From: Lentisphaerota bacterium
Lineage (GTDB): Bacteria > Verrucomicrobiota > Lentisphaeria > Victivallales > Victivallaceae
NCBI GenBank assembly: GCA_015061625.1
Contig: SUWG01000005.1
Location: forward strand, 1 to 64,000
Direction: 5' to 3'
Length of the DNA: 64,000 bases
Part shown: positions 44,301 to 53,833 of the stretch, one piece after another
Numbering within the stretch: position 1 is the first letter of the stretch
How the letters are laid out: each line of letters opens with the position of its first letter
The notes under the pieces: generated by a model
What the model saw: the letters and a program-made list of their open reading frames with translations, nothing else
Told to the model about the DNA's origin: nothing
Database searches by the model: none
Made by a program: the position numbers and the translations under genes

Positions 44301-44315
44301 CATACAACCTATACA
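44301..44315 (+). promoter_or_regulatory. Probable GntR operator before its own gene
   Basis: CATACAACCTATACA at the expected transcription start. The same word before GH78 implies one repressor controls both and represses itself. Confidence 0.75.
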
Positions 44316-44332
44316 CCTGTGGAAAATGACTT

Positions 44333-45370
44333 ATGAAAGACAAGAGTAAATACCGGATGATCGCCGATTCGTTGCGTGACCGTATTTATTCCGGTGAGTT
44401 GGTTTCCGGTGAAAAGTTTTATACCCGGAAGCAGTTGTGTGAGTTGTTCAATATCAGTTTGATGACGGCATTCAATGTGCAGAAGTTGTTACAGGATGCC
44501 GGGTTGATTTTCAGCGAACCGGGGGTGGGATTTTTCGTGAACCGCCCGGAAATGTACCGGATCAACCACCCCAGCGAGCCGGTGAGAAAGATCCGGATGA
44601 TCGGTTCACCGCAGGCGATCGGTGAGACGACGGATTTCGGTTCACATCTGGTCAGCGGAGTGCGTGAAGCGTGTGAAAAGCATGGTTTGACCTTGAATGT
44701 GGAATTGGTTCAGGTGTTGAATAACCCGAAACACATCATCAATACTTCCCGGCGGCTTGATCCGGATGAAGCATTGGTGGTATTTCTGCATGATGAATTG
44801 CTGCCGGAAGTGGTCAATCTGCTGTTGTCGCCGGATGTGCGGGCGGTGACGGTGAGCCGGACATTTCCGGATAAACCGGCGGTATTGTGTGATATTGCCG
44901 ATGTGGTGCGGCAGATATTGGCATTGTGTGAAAGGAAAAAAGTTCACAAAGTGCTTTATGCCGGTCAGTGTAATCACTGGATCTCATTGCGGCATGAATC
45001 GGTGTTTTTTGAGATGTTTGAAAGATTCATTCAAGATCATGATTTTGAATATGAAACTGATTTTTCCGGCAATTTTCCGCAGTTGGTCAAACATATAAAA
45101 GAGTATGAGCCGGATGCGGTGATCTTCTCGCAGGATGAGGGTGCGTTGCGGTTGCGCGACCACTATTTTTCCGCCGGGGAAAAGCGGCCGGTTTTTATCG
45201 GTTACGGCGATTACGACGCCGGGGGCAAGGCGCAGAAACTGCGTTATACCTATTGGCCCGACGGGGCGGAAATGGGCCGCCGGGCAGTGGAAATATTGTT
45301 GAAACCGGATATCAATATCCGTCCGTCACTGTATGAATATGTGGCGGGCAAATTAATTGAACGTGATTGA
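44333..45370 (+). CDS. GntR-family regulator with LacI-type ligand domain
   Basis: 345 residues. Residues 1-70 form a winged helix-turn-helix of the GntR/AraR type ([53 protein letters not shown]). The rest (about 85-340) is a periplasmic-binding-like two-lobed domain that binds a sugar ([51 protein letters not shown]). This is the AraR-like architecture common in catabolic repressors. It lies between the GH78 gene and a prepilin gene. The shared operators suggest a rhamnoside-responsive repressor. No special ribosome site; the leader is about 30 nt. Confidence 0.9.
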   Translation: MKDKSKYRMIADSLRDRIYSGELVSGEKFYTRKQLCELFNISLMTAFNVQKLLQDAGLIFSEPGVGFFVNRPEMYRINHPSEPVRKIRMIGSPQAIGETTDFGSHLVSGVREACEKHGLTLNVELVQVLNNPKHIINTSRRLDPDEALVVFLHDELLPEVVNLLLSPDVRAVTVSRTFPDKPAVLCDIADVVRQILALCERKKVHKVLYAGQCNHWISLRHESVFFEMFERFIQDHDFEYETDFSGNFPQLVKHIKEYEPDAVIFSQDEGALRLRDHYFSAGEKRPVFIGYGDYDAGGKAQKLRYTYWPDGAEMGRRAVEILLKPDINIRPSLYEYVAGKLIERD

Positions 45371-45402
45371 ATAACCCAACTAAAAAGAAAGGATTTGTGA
45401 AA

Positions 45403-46107
45403 ATGAAAAGACTCCACCATGGTGGAGTAAAGCACTCATGCTTTACTCTTATTGAACTGCTCGTGGTCATCGCCATCATCGCTATTTTAGCGGCGATACT
45501 GCTCCCCGCTCTCAACAGTGCCAGAGAGCGCGGCCGGGCGGCAAGTTGTATCAGCAACCTTAAACAACTGGGTAATGCGGTGCAGTTTTATGCAGATGCC
45601 AACGATGATTTTCTGCCGGCAAGTCAGGGGCCTAATGGCGGTTCGCCGATCTGGTATCAATGTTTGACTCAAATTATTTATCCCGGCAATGGTATTAATG
45701 ACGGTGGTGGTGTTTTTGTCTGTCCGTCATGTCCTTATGATATGCCTGATGGTACTGCTCCGAGACATTCATACGGATATAACAGTTCCTGTTATCAGTA
45801 TAATGCCACCAGTGGTGCTAATTATGAACTGCGTTTTAAGGAATATCGCAAAATTACCAAAATCGTCAGAGCCACTGAAAGACCGTTGATCGTGGACTTT
45901 TTCTGGTTTGACCGGCCGGATAACAATCGTTTTACGTGGTTCGGTTCTGGAGATTTCTTTGATGAAACAGATAATAGGTTCAACCGGATGAATTGGCACA
46001 ATAAGAGTACCAATATGCTTTCTCCGGCGGGGAATGTATTCAGCGACAAAGCAACCAAAACTCAATACCCTCTCGGCAGAGTTGAATTTTATTACGACAC
46101 CTGGTGA
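45403..46107 (+). CDS. Prepilin-like protein (DUF1559-like)
   Basis: About 235 residues from ATG 45403, with AAAGGA upstream; an ATG 12 codons earlier lacks a site. Leader [13 protein letters not shown], then [45 protein letters not shown]. The C-terminal part has [19 protein letters not shown], a weaker form of the H-X9-DG region. It follows the GntR gene by 32 bp without an obvious promoter, and precedes a secreted TIM-barrel protein by 25 bp, repeating the prepilin-hydrolase pairing of 9035-13038. Confidence 0.88.
   Translation: MKRLHHGGVKHSCFTLIELLVVIAIIAILAAILLPALNSARERGRAASCISNLKQLGNAVQFYADANDDFLPASQGPNGGSPIWYQCLTQIIYPGNGINDGGGVFVCPSCPYDMPDGTAPRHSYGYNSSCYQYNATSGANYELRFKEYRKITKIVRATERPLIVDFFWFDRPDNNRFTWFGSGDFFDETDNRFNRMNWHNKSTNMLSPAGNVFSDKATKTQYPLGRVEFYYDTW
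45411..45448 (+). repeat. Two overlapping inverted repeats inside the prepilin start
   Basis: Palindrome ACTCCACCATGGTGGAGT (45411-45428) and stem GAGTAAAGCA (45425-45434) / TGCTTTACTC (45439-45448). The loop is CTCA instead of TACC, so loops vary while stems are kept. Confidence 0.9.
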
Positions 46108-46132
46108 TAACAGTTAAAGGAGATAAATAAAA

Positions 46133-47989
46133 ATGTTGAAAAAATTGATGTTATTTTGCTGTATGGCGGTCTTTACCGCTATGGCAGTGGAATTGCCGGA
46201 GCGTATCATTTCCGGCTACGGCGGCCATATTTTCGGCAGTCGTGACGCACAGGTAGAGGGCGGTCATATCTGGCGGATGATGGAATTGATGAAACAGCAT
46301 AAATTCAACTCCATCGAAATCAAATTCCAGCAGGTTCTGCCCAATGGAGTCCGCAAAATGCAGTTGGATAGATACAAAGGCGATGTCGCCAAATTCTATC
46401 AGAAAGCCACGGAATGCGGTCTTATGCTGCAAATCTACCTCTATCCGTGTCCGGATGCCCGCCGCCGCCCGGAGTGGGAGGAACACGCCCGCTGTCAGGC
46501 GGTCGTCGCCGCTGACGGTCTGGAACTGCCCGGCGTTTTCGCCCTCAACGATGTGAATTCATGGCGCACGCTTTTTGAACACGCCTATCAATTCGCCCGT
46601 CTGCATAAGGAAATTCCCTTTACTTCGTTGAAGTTTGATATGGAATTGACCTCTTTGTATTACAGTTACGATGACGGCACCTGGGGCAGATTCTGCGCCG
46701 CCAATCCGCAGTTTGCCGCCGATACTCCGGCCGCCAACCGCGCACAACTGCTCAAAGATAAGAATGCCGAAGCCCTTTATAAAGCATTCTTTGAGAAAGA
46801 AGTTGAGGCCGCCGCCAAAACTTTTGCCGATGAACTTCACGCCATTGCCCCGACTTTGATCCTCGGCTATATGCCCTCACATCACGGCGCATTGGCCCGC
46901 ATTATGGAAACGGTGCTGGCAACCGATACTCTACCGGCGATCGTGGATGGCTGGGAGTTGTATAACGGCGCCGGTATAGAAGATTATATCGTGCAGAGAG
47001 CCGCACTTGCCAAACAGCGTCACCCCAACAACCGTTACGTTTCCTGGCTGCGCCCGGATAACTATTCCGCTGAAGACCTCGCAATCCAGGCGTATCACGC
47101 CGGAGCGAAACTCGATGGCTACTCCATCTGGGTATTGTGGATGCTCGATGCCGCTTATCCGCAGCGTATTCCCAAGGGTATTGCTTCGGTTGATGCTCAC
47201 TGGGCGGCATTCGGCAGAGCCAATGAAGCATTGCGGGCGGATATCGCCGCCGGTACGCTGAATAATCCGGTGCGTATTCCTTTCAAAAAAGCGCAGTCAA
47301 AAGTGGCCTCCATTGATTACAGCGATCTGGTCATCCCGACTCTGCGGCCGGTAGGTAACGGCGATATGGCAGGTTCCGTGAGAAGATATCTTCTGCGCGA
47401 ACAGCAGGTGATCCTGTTCTACGCCAGAGCCGGGGAAAAACTGGATATCCGCATTCACCACATGGGCGACAACCGCCGCCCGACCGGTTTGCAGTATGCG
47501 GTCATGGATCAGCAGAAAAATATTCTGCGCAATGAATCACTTACTTTCGGTACGACGTCACACTTTCAGGTCGATGCTCCCCATACCGGAACTTATGCGA
47601 TGGTCTTGAGTGCCGGTATCGGCGGTCAGGCATGGTACAGCGTGGAGATCAAAACCCCTTATGCGGCGATCTATCAGGCTCCGCGTACCCGCATCTACCT
47701 TTTCGGGCCGCAGAAAGTTTTTGTGGCCGGTGCCGCACTGGGCAACCGGCAGTTGAATTTCGCCACCACTGCCGCAGAATCATGGAAACTCTCGCTGGAT
47801 GGTGCGGCGGCACAGGTTTACCGCCGTCCGGGAAATATCAATCTGCCGCTGGCGGATAAGGCGGCGGTCGCCGTCGATTTCCAGAAAGGCGGAATCGATT
47901 ACAGCCAGAATATTTTCCTCACATTCCCCGGTGGTCGCACTCCGCTGGTCTTCTTCGGCCCGGAACGCACCATGGAGATCGTGCGGTAA
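46133..47989 (+). CDS. Secreted TIM-barrel protein, probable glycosidase of unassigned family
   Basis: 618 residues with a signal peptide (MLKKLMLFCCMAVFTAMA). The first ~400 residues look like a TIM barrel (FNSIEIKFQQVLPNG, TSLKFDMELTSLYYSYDDGTWGRF, LDGYSIWVLWMLDAAYP); a possible acidic pair is D/E in KFDMELT. Residues about 420-615 form a beta-sandwich with PTGLQYAVMDQQ and VDAPHTGTYAMVLS, like a pre-peptidase/binding domain. I do not recognise the family. AAAGGAGA before the ATG. It is probably co-transcribed with the prepilin at 45403 and ends before a terminator at 48006. Confidence 0.7.
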   Translation: MLKKLMLFCCMAVFTAMAVELPERIISGYGGHIFGSRDAQVEGGHIWRMMELMKQHKFNSIEIKFQQVLPNGVRKMQLDRYKGDVAKFYQKATECGLMLQIYLYPCPDARRRPEWEEHARCQAVVAADGLELPGVFALNDVNSWRTLFEHAYQFARLHKEIPFTSLKFDMELTSLYYSYDDGTWGRFCAANPQFAADTPAANRAQLLKDKNAEALYKAFFEKEVEAAAKTFADELHAIAPTLILGYMPSHHGALARIMETVLATDTLPAIVDGWELYNGAGIEDYIVQRAALAKQRHPNNRYVSWLRPDNYSAEDLAIQAYHAGAKLDGYSIWVLWMLDAAYPQRIPKGIASVDAHWAAFGRANEALRADIAAGTLNNPVRIPFKKAQSKVASIDYSDLVIPTLRPVGNGDMAGSVRRYLLREQQVILFYARAGEKLDIRIHHMGDNRRPTGLQYAVMDQQKNILRNESLTFGTTSHFQVDAPHTGTYAMVLSAGIGGQAWYSVEIKTPYAAIYQAPRTRIYLFGPQKVFVAGAALGNRQLNFATTAAESWKLSLDGAAAQVYRRPGNINLPLADKAAVAVDFQKGGIDYSQNIFLTFPGGRTPLVFFGPERTMEIVR

Positions 47990-48005
47990 AAATCCGGATA
48001 AAAAC

Positions 48006-48037
48006 ACAGCGGTTTTGGTTGACAAAACCGCTGTTTT
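48006..48037 (+). terminator. Terminator after the secreted TIM-barrel gene
   Basis: ACAGCGGTTTTG (48006-48017) and CAAAACCGCTGT (48023-48034) pair perfectly, followed by TTTG. The -35 box of the next promoter lies in the loop. Confidence 0.75.
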
Positions 48038-48047
48038 GTATTATATT
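48019..48047 (+). promoter_or_regulatory. Promoter embedded in the terminator
   Basis: TTGACA (48019-48024), exactly 17 bp, TATATT (48042-48047), for the GH42-like gene. Confidence 0.7.
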
Positions 48048-48086
48048 TAATCCCGGTTTATTAAAATAATTTTGGAATCCGGTGTG

Positions 48087-50120
48087 ATGAAAGAACGTAT
48101 TTTTTATACTTTCGACCCATTCGATGATTATCCGTGGGAAGATGCCGTAAAAGCGGCTTATGATGATGGCGTGAGGATTTTTTCTTTCCTCTATCCGATG
48201 ATGCTCAACTGGCAGGAAGATGGTTCATTTGATTTCACTTTGACCGACACTCTGACCGACCGCATAATGGCACTTATTCCGGATGGCCGAATGATGCCGC
48301 GGGCATTTCTGACCACCCCTTACTGGTGGGATAAAAAATATCCCGGCGAATTGCTCAAATTCAGCGGGCCGACTCCCAAACAGACCAACTTCACCCACGT
48401 CAACGAACCTTTGTGGCTCTACGAAAACAAACAATTCCACGGCTCGGATAACGCTTCACTGGCTTCGCTCCAGTGGCGCAAAGATGCCGGAAATGCCGTC
48501 TATGCCACAACTAAACATCTGGTGGAGCGTTACGGCAGAAACCGCATTTACGCTATGCAGATGGCTTACGGCACCTGCGGTGAATGGGGGGCTTTCGGCA
48601 GTTATCTTTTCGGTCAATCCGCCAACGGGGATTTTTCTGAACCGATGGTGAGAGCCTACCGGGAATTTCTCCGGGAAAAATATGGCGATAAACCGGAATT
48701 TGCCACCATTTTGCCGCCATCCAAAGCCGCCCGCCAGCAGGTCGAATACGGGATGCTCCGCTCGCCGGAATCCATCCGTTACTTCCTCGATTATCAGGAA
48801 GTTGCCGCAAAAGTGAAAAATGAGGCTCTCGCCCACTTCTGCCGCCGGGCCAAAGAGGCGTGTGCCGATATGGTTTGCGGCAGTTTCGGCGGCTCGGCCA
48901 TGAGTGTCGGTTCATCGGCCTGCGGTTTGAATTACGCCGCCGGATTTGACAGCAAATATCTGCTCAAAATCGAAGAACTTGACTTCCTTTCCACGCCCAA
49001 CAACTACTTTTCCCAGCGCAAAGGGGCGACTTTCTCGCATACGCCGGTGCGTTCAGTGAGCCGGAAAAAACGTTTCATCGCCGAATGTGACACCCGCAGT
49101 GAAAAGGCCAACAACGCATGGGCCCCGGCCAAAGGATTTTCCGATGCCCAGTTTTTGCGGGAAACAGCATTCAATTTGCTTACTTCCGGCTATCTGTGGC
49201 ACTATGACTTCGGTTTGGATTGGTACAGCGTGCCGGAAGTCAAAGCGTTGCGGCGCAAACTGCTCGCCATGGATCCGGCGGTTTTCGACTGTGATACCCA
49301 GGCGCAGATCGCCGTGGTCGCCGATCCGGCCAGCGTGGGATGCACTTGCGGATCGGTGGGCTTCTACCGCCAATTCGGCGAAACGCTGACCAGAGAATTG
49401 CCCCGGTGCGGCGCATTCGCCGATCATATCACCATGGATGATCTTACTTCCATGCCGCCTTACAAACTTTATATTTTCCGGGATGCTTTCCTTTACCGTC
49501 CGGAAATCCGGGAATTTCTGGTGAAAAACCACGCTTCGGCGATCTGGCTGGGCCCCGCCGGATGTGTATTGCCGGATAAAGTCGATATTTCCGCTGCGGA
49601 AAAACAGACCTCGATCAAACTTGCCGCCGCCGAAAATGTGTTGGCGACCAATTCGGTCACGCTCCACGGTAAGCACTTGCTCAATGAGGGTATCGACGTG
49701 CCTGCCACGCCTTCCGGGGTGGAAGATATCAATGGCTTGTGGAGTCCGGTATTGTATGCTCTGCCGGATGAAAATTGTTCCGTCGCCGGTCTGGTCGAGT
49801 CGCTCGATCTGCCGGGCATGGTCTTGCGCCAAAGCGGGGAAAGATTTGACTTGTGGAGTGCCTCTCCTCTGCTCTTTGCCGCTACGGTACGCAACCTCGC
49901 CGCCGCTTGCGGAGTAAAATTGCGTATCGCCGGGGGCGATGCGGAAATTTACGGGGCCGGAAAGACCTTCGCCATCCGTATCATGGGCGATCAACCGATC
50001 GTTTTCAATACGGAAAATACGCTGACCGATCTGATTTCCGGAGAAAAATATATTCCGGCAGAGGGCAAGGTCACTTTTACCGGTGAAAAGGGCAAAAGTT
50101 ATCTTTTTACTGAATTCTGA
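48087..50120 (+). CDS. GH42-like beta-galactosidase-type protein
   Basis: About 677 residues. The barrel part (about 20-400) has RAFLTTPYWWDKKYPGELL, YAMQMAYGTCGEWGAFGSYL (the E in GEWG is a candidate acid) and KKRFIAECDTRSEK (the E is a candidate nucleophile). The middle part (about 425-600) resembles the GH42 trimerisation domain (AQIAVVADPASVGC, FLVKNHASAIWLGPAG) and a small beta domain ends the protein. No signal peptide. The start at 48087 has only a weak ribosome site; a TTG five codons upstream is also possible. Expressed from its own promoter. The family is close to GH42 but not certain. Confidence 0.75.
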   Translation: MKERIFYTFDPFDDYPWEDAVKAAYDDGVRIFSFLYPMMLNWQEDGSFDFTLTDTLTDRIMALIPDGRMMPRAFLTTPYWWDKKYPGELLKFSGPTPKQTNFTHVNEPLWLYENKQFHGSDNASLASLQWRKDAGNAVYATTKHLVERYGRNRIYAMQMAYGTCGEWGAFGSYLFGQSANGDFSEPMVRAYREFLREKYGDKPEFATILPPSKAARQQVEYGMLRSPESIRYFLDYQEVAAKVKNEALAHFCRRAKEACADMVCGSFGGSAMSVGSSACGLNYAAGFDSKYLLKIEELDFLSTPNNYFSQRKGATFSHTPVRSVSRKKRFIAECDTRSEKANNAWAPAKGFSDAQFLRETAFNLLTSGYLWHYDFGLDWYSVPEVKALRRKLLAMDPAVFDCDTQAQIAVVADPASVGCTCGSVGFYRQFGETLTRELPRCGAFADHITMDDLTSMPPYKLYIFRDAFLYRPEIREFLVKNHASAIWLGPAGCVLPDKVDISAAEKQTSIKLAAAENVLATNSVTLHGKHLLNEGIDVPATPSGVEDINGLWSPVLYALPDENCSVAGLVESLDLPGMVLRQSGERFDLWSASPLLFAATVRNLAAACGVKLRIAGGDAEIYGAGKTFAIRIMGDQPIVFNTENTLTDLISGEKYIPAEGKVTFTGEKGKSYLFTEF

Positions 50121-50133
50121 CGGCGGTCATCTG

Positions 50134-50167
50134 CGGATGCAGAATGAGGTCAATGATTCTGCATCCG
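50134..50167. terminator. Bidirectional terminator between convergent genes
   Basis: CGGATGCAGAAT (50134-50145) pairs perfectly with ATTCTGCATCCG (50156-50167), loop GAGGTCAATG. The right arm encodes the last residues of the SIS protein, so the stem is built into its coding end. Confidence 0.65.
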
Positions 50168-51763
50168 TTTCAAAGTTTCACGCACAGCGGGGGTGCCGGG
50201 GGCGGCATTTTCCACCGTTTTGAATAACTCCACGCAGGCCGTATGGTAGTCACTGCCGGATAATTCGGCGATCAGCCGGATGGCACGGTCGATAAGTTTC
50301 TTGTTGGAAATCGCTACAAAACTCATCCAGTTGCCCGTTACTCTGCCCAGTTTGACCATCGTGCCGGTGGAAACCGTATTCCACTGCAACTTGACCGCCA
50401 GATGCTCGTAAACTTTGATCCTGCTTGACGGCAACGGCGCACAGAAGCCGTCAAACTTCCGGTAATACGCAAACTTTTCCGCCTCTTTTGCCGTGGCTTT
50501 TTCCAGTTCATCTGCCGCCCGACCATAGTAAAACAGCACTGCCGCATCATTTCCCGTGGCGTAACGGCCGGGCAGAAATTCGTTGCCGACCGGGATCTTT
50601 ATCAACTCTTTTGCCGAAATTTCCGGTGGCGAGGCGATCACTTTTTCCGGCGCACCCATTTCCGCATAATCGGCACTCTGCCACTCCAGACAACGCAATT
50701 TCCGGTTGCCCAAGGCTCTTTGCAACGCTTCCGGCGCCGGTAACAGCGGATTGCGGACAAACGCCCACGGTTCGGGCATAGTTTCATCATCAATCCGGCG
50801 GAAGCCGGGCAGCATGAATGTCGGACTGCGCTCGGTCGTATCCGTAAACAAATCCAGCATATAATCATCGGCAAAGTAAGTCACCCGGCCGTTTCTGGCA
50901 TAGATTTCCGCTTCAAAATCGATTTGTGCGGCAAGTTTGGCTACCGTGTCACGGTTTTCCAGAATATCGAGTAATTTGGCAAACTTTTCCGCAAAATTCC
51001 CCGGCTCATCCTTTCCGGTCAACCTTGCTCCGGCCACTTCCAACGCCGCCGAGGCGATCAGTTGTTCGCTGGTGGTCGCCTGCATCCGGGTCGAACCGGC
51101 CAGTGCCATCGGCCCGCAGGAAAGATCCAGCACCGTCACCGACTGATTGTCGATCGCCTGACGGCAGCGGTCAAGATGTTCCCGCAAAAGCGATGCCGGA
51201 TTGTTGAAAAGCAAAAACGCTTTTCCGCCCAGTGAAGTAAATTCCCTGACCGTACCCAGAACGGAACTGGTCTCCCCGCCTTCGGTGATCGCCACCAGCA
51301 GATCTGACGGAGTCATCTGCATATCCCGCACCTGCCGCGCTCCGAAAATCGCAAAATCTTCAAATGATTCCACTGATTTGACCAGCGCATAATCTCCGCC
51401 GGTCATGATGCTCTGCACCTGACCGGCATATTCCGGATAGCCGGTGCGCCACATCTTTTCCAGCAGAATACTCAATCTGCCGGTCGCCCCGCAACCGGAA
51501 AATACCACTTTCCCGCCACGGGAAATGGTCTGTGTCACCGCATCGCACAACTGCGCAAACTCCGCTGAAGCAAAGATTTTTTGCGCCATAACGGCCACAT
51601 TGCGGTCAACTGATTGCAAATTGCGTATCCCGGCCGCGGTGGAACGGGCAAACTCCTTATCCAGACCGGTGGTCAACGCATTGGATTGTTCCGTAGGCAG
51701 AAAACCGAGGTGGAACGCCTTTTCTTCAAACTCAAACTGACGGGCTTTTTCGAGATATGACAT
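50150..51763 (-). CDS. SIS-domain protein related to MurQ/GKRP
   Basis: 537 residues, longer than MurQ (about 300) and nearer the glucokinase-regulatory protein layout. The first SIS domain (about 60-250) has VVFSGCGATGRLSILLEKM and VAITEGGETSSVLGTV, the sugar-phosphate-binding loops of the N-acetylmuramic acid 6-phosphate etherase family; a second SIS-like half follows (about 290-520; VLFYYGRAADELEKA). It may cleave or bind a sugar phosphate such as MurNAc-6-P from peptidoglycan recycling. Cytoplasmic. Minus strand, downstream of the zinc-ribbon gene (16 bp) and convergent with the GH42-like gene. Confidence 0.75.
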   Translation of the reverse strand: MSYLEKARQFEFEEKAFHLGFLPTEQSNALTTGLDKEFARSTAAGIRNLQSVDRNVAVMAQKIFASAEFAQLCDAVTQTISRGGKVVFSGCGATGRLSILLEKMWRTGYPEYAGQVQSIMTGGDYALVKSVESFEDFAIFGARQVRDMQMTPSDLLVAITEGGETSSVLGTVREFTSLGGKAFLLFNNPASLLREHLDRCRQAIDNQSVTVLDLSCGPMALAGSTRMQATTSEQLIASAALEVAGARLTGKDEPGNFAEKFAKLLDILENRDTVAKLAAQIDFEAEIYARNGRVTYFADDYMLDLFTDTTERSPTFMLPGFRRIDDETMPEPWAFVRNPLLPAPEALQRALGNRKLRCLEWQSADYAEMGAPEKVIASPPEISAKELIKIPVGNEFLPGRYATGNDAAVLFYYGRAADELEKATAKEAEKFAYYRKFDGFCAPLPSSRIKVYEHLAVKLQWNTVSTGTMVKLGRVTGNWMSFVAISNKKLIDRAIRLIAELSGSDYHTACVELFKTVENAAPGTPAVRETLKRMQNH

Positions 51764-51779
51764 CGTAAACTAAAACACC

Positions 51780-52499
51780 TTATTTTGCCTGTGATTTTTT
51801 CCAAACCCAGTACTTTACAGTAAATATGATTGCCAACATACAGGCAACAGTGCTTATCGAACTAATCAAATTACTGAAAAGACTCCCCCAGGCTCTAAAT
51901 TCATTTAAGTCAAAATGTGAAAATTCTATATCATGATCGTTAACAAGCATAAAAAGATAATGACTTACAACTGCATATGCCACAACCAATATTTTACCGA
52001 TAATGGATACTGCCCCGCAAGCGAATGCCGCCGATTTTATACGTTTCAATGCCGCCTGTCCTTTGGCTGTTACCGGATCGACCGATGATTTATTTAAATA
52101 CAGAACAGCAAAAATGGTTGCCAGAAAGATGAAAATATTCATCAGAATACTATTCACGGGCTGTATAAAAAACAACACATTTCTGAATGTTTCCATATCA
52201 TCCACAAATTTGCGATATTCCTCCCAATCGTTTCGAGAGATAAATTCATTTGCAGTTCGATTATAAATCATCCAAGCGATTGTGCAACAGAAACTGATCA
52301 ATGCAGAAATACCGCAAACCACGAAAGAGATCACCATGCCGCGTTTTTCAGGCGGAGCAGGAGTAACTTGCTGCACCGGAACGGAAGGAGTTGCACAAAC
52401 AGTAAAATCTTTACCGCAAACCGAACAACATATTTCCATTTCCTCCCACTCTTCTTTAATTTCCAGAATACTCTTACAACCAGGACATTCGTGATTCAT
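51780..52499 (-). CDS. Zinc-ribbon membrane protein, distant paralogue 5
   Basis: 239 residues. The N-terminal ribbon is MNHECPGCKSILEIKEEW...CCSVCGKDF, a diverged relative of the 438-3665 cluster, followed by a Pro-rich linker and four hydrophobic segments (about 52-72, 92-120, 140-170, 205-230). AAGGAGCGG precedes the ATG. It sits 16 bp upstream of the SIS gene on the same strand. Function unknown; probably an inner-membrane protein. Base composition is clearly more AT-rich than its neighbours, which may point to a separate origin. Confidence 0.7.
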   Translation of the reverse strand: MNHECPGCKSILEIKEEWEEMEICCSVCGKDFTVCATPSVPVQQVTPAPPEKRGMVISFVVCGISALISFCCTIAWMIYNRTANEFISRNDWEEYRKFVDDMETFRNVLFFIQPVNSILMNIFIFLATIFAVLYLNKSSVDPVTAKGQAALKRIKSAAFACGAVSIIGKILVVAYAVVSHYLFMLVNDHDIEFSHFDLNEFRAWGSLFSNLISSISTVACMLAIIFTVKYWVWKKSQAK

Positions 52500-52628
52500 A
52501 TTTCCGCTCCTTATGTTATTGTAAATATGGATATTTCATTGACTTTTCCCAATAATGTAACACATTAATAAAGTAATTTCACTATTGTCCGGAAAAATGA
52601 AGATCGAAAAATGTTTTTGCCGATGGGG

Positions 52629-52676
52629 AACCGGTCGCAAGTTCAACTTGTGCAAAATTTGCACATACTGCCGGTT
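52629..52676. promoter_or_regulatory. Nested inverted repeats downstream of the LacI gene
   Basis: AACCGG (52629-52634) and CCGGTT (52671-52676) enclose TGTGCAAA (52649-52656) and TTTGCACA (52658-52665). It may be the terminator of the LacI gene or a regulatory site for the zinc-ribbon/SIS pair. The rest of 52500-52701 shows TAATGT-AAC-ACATTA at about 52552 and nothing else. Confidence 0.45.
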
Positions 52677-52701
52677 ACGGCAAGGCCTGTCAATACAAAT
52701 T

Positions 52702-53724
52702 CTATAATTTTCCGGTGCTTTCCCGGATGATAAGTTCCGGGGCTATCAACTCCCGGCGCGGCGTGAAACTTTCCTGATCGAGGATGAATTCCACCGCCGC
52801 CCCCGCCAGTTTGCCGTAATCCAGCGACACCGTACTCAATGCCGGATAAAGCATCTGTCCCAGCGGCAGATCATCACAACCGGCCACCGCCACATCTTCA
52901 CCGATGGTTATCCGGTTGCTCTGCAATACCCGGTAAACTCCCAATGCCATTTCATCATTGCTGAAAACCGCATCAAAAGCGATATCTTTCCGGATGAATT
53001 CCGTCATCACTTCCGCCGCTCCCGGCGAGGTGAAATCGGCGTGCAGGATCATTCTTTCATCAATATTTATTCCCGCTTCTGACAGCACTTTGCGATAGGA
53101 ATTTTCCATTATTCTGCTGAAAAAATGTTCCTTTACGCCGCTTAACAGCACGATCCGCTTTCTTCCCCGGCTTATCAGGTGTTTCAACATCGCTTCCGTG
53201 CCGCTGGCATTGTCAAAATTGAAACTGCTGAATGTCGCATCAAAATTATCCACCCCCGGATTATCCAGCAATATCGCTCCGGGAAAATTCATCAGCAAAG
53301 TTTTCAACTGCGATTCCGGAAAATCCCCGATGATCAGCACCGCATCGGATTTCTGCCGCTTCAACGCCGCCAGCAGGATCAGAAATCCCGGATAACTGCC
53401 GTCATTGGAGTAGATCACACATTCGCAATTATGCCGGATCAAGGTGCGCTGGATGGTGTTGACCAGACGGGAATGAAAAATCGAGACCGTCGATCCCACC
53501 CCGCCCAGCACCAGCGATATGCGGTGCGGAGTATCTTTGCTCTGACGGTGCGGACGACCCAGCCGGGAACTTTTAAAGTACCCCAGTTCTTCGGCTTTTG
53601 CCAATATTTTTGCCAGCGTTTCCGGATGCACATTGCTCCGCTGGCGCAATGCCCGGCTCACCGTCATCGCACTTACGCCGCACGCATGGGCTATATCGCT
53701 GATTGATGTCTGTCGTTCTTTCAT
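52702..53724 (-). CDS. LacI-family transcriptional regulator
   Basis: About 340 residues. The N-terminal helix-turn-helix is typical (SISDIAHACGVSAMTVSRALRQRSNVHPETLAKILAKAEELGY), followed by the two-lobed periplasmic-binding-like sugar domain (ISLVLGGVGSTVSIFHSRLVNTIQ, AVFSNDEMALGVYRVLQ, DVAVAGCDDLPLGQMLYPALSTV). The hinge helix region lacks a clear LAA motif. Divergent from the deacetylase operon, so it probably represses that operon and itself; a TGTTAT/ATAACA inverted repeat overlaps its start at 53722-53738. An earlier non-ATG start is possible but adds no conserved residues. Confidence 0.9.
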   Translation of the reverse strand: MKERQTSISDIAHACGVSAMTVSRALRQRSNVHPETLAKILAKAEELGYFKSSRLGRPHRQSKDTPHRISLVLGGVGSTVSIFHSRLVNTIQRTLIRHNCECVIYSNDGSYPGFLILLAALKRQKSDAVLIIGDFPESQLKTLLMNFPGAILLDNPGVDNFDATFSSFNFDNASGTEAMLKHLISRGRKRIVLLSGVKEHFFSRIMENSYRKVLSEAGINIDERMILHADFTSPGAAEVMTEFIRKDIAFDAVFSNDEMALGVYRVLQSNRITIGEDVAVAGCDDLPLGQMLYPALSTVSLDYGKLAGAAVEFILDQESFTPRRELIAPELIIRESTGKL

Positions 53725-53833
53725 GTTATTGAATATAACACACAATCCGGCGGAAAACAATAAAATTATCCGCTTTTTTACAAAAAATACTTGTATTCAT
53801 CGATTCCGGGGATATATTTATACCATATAAACT

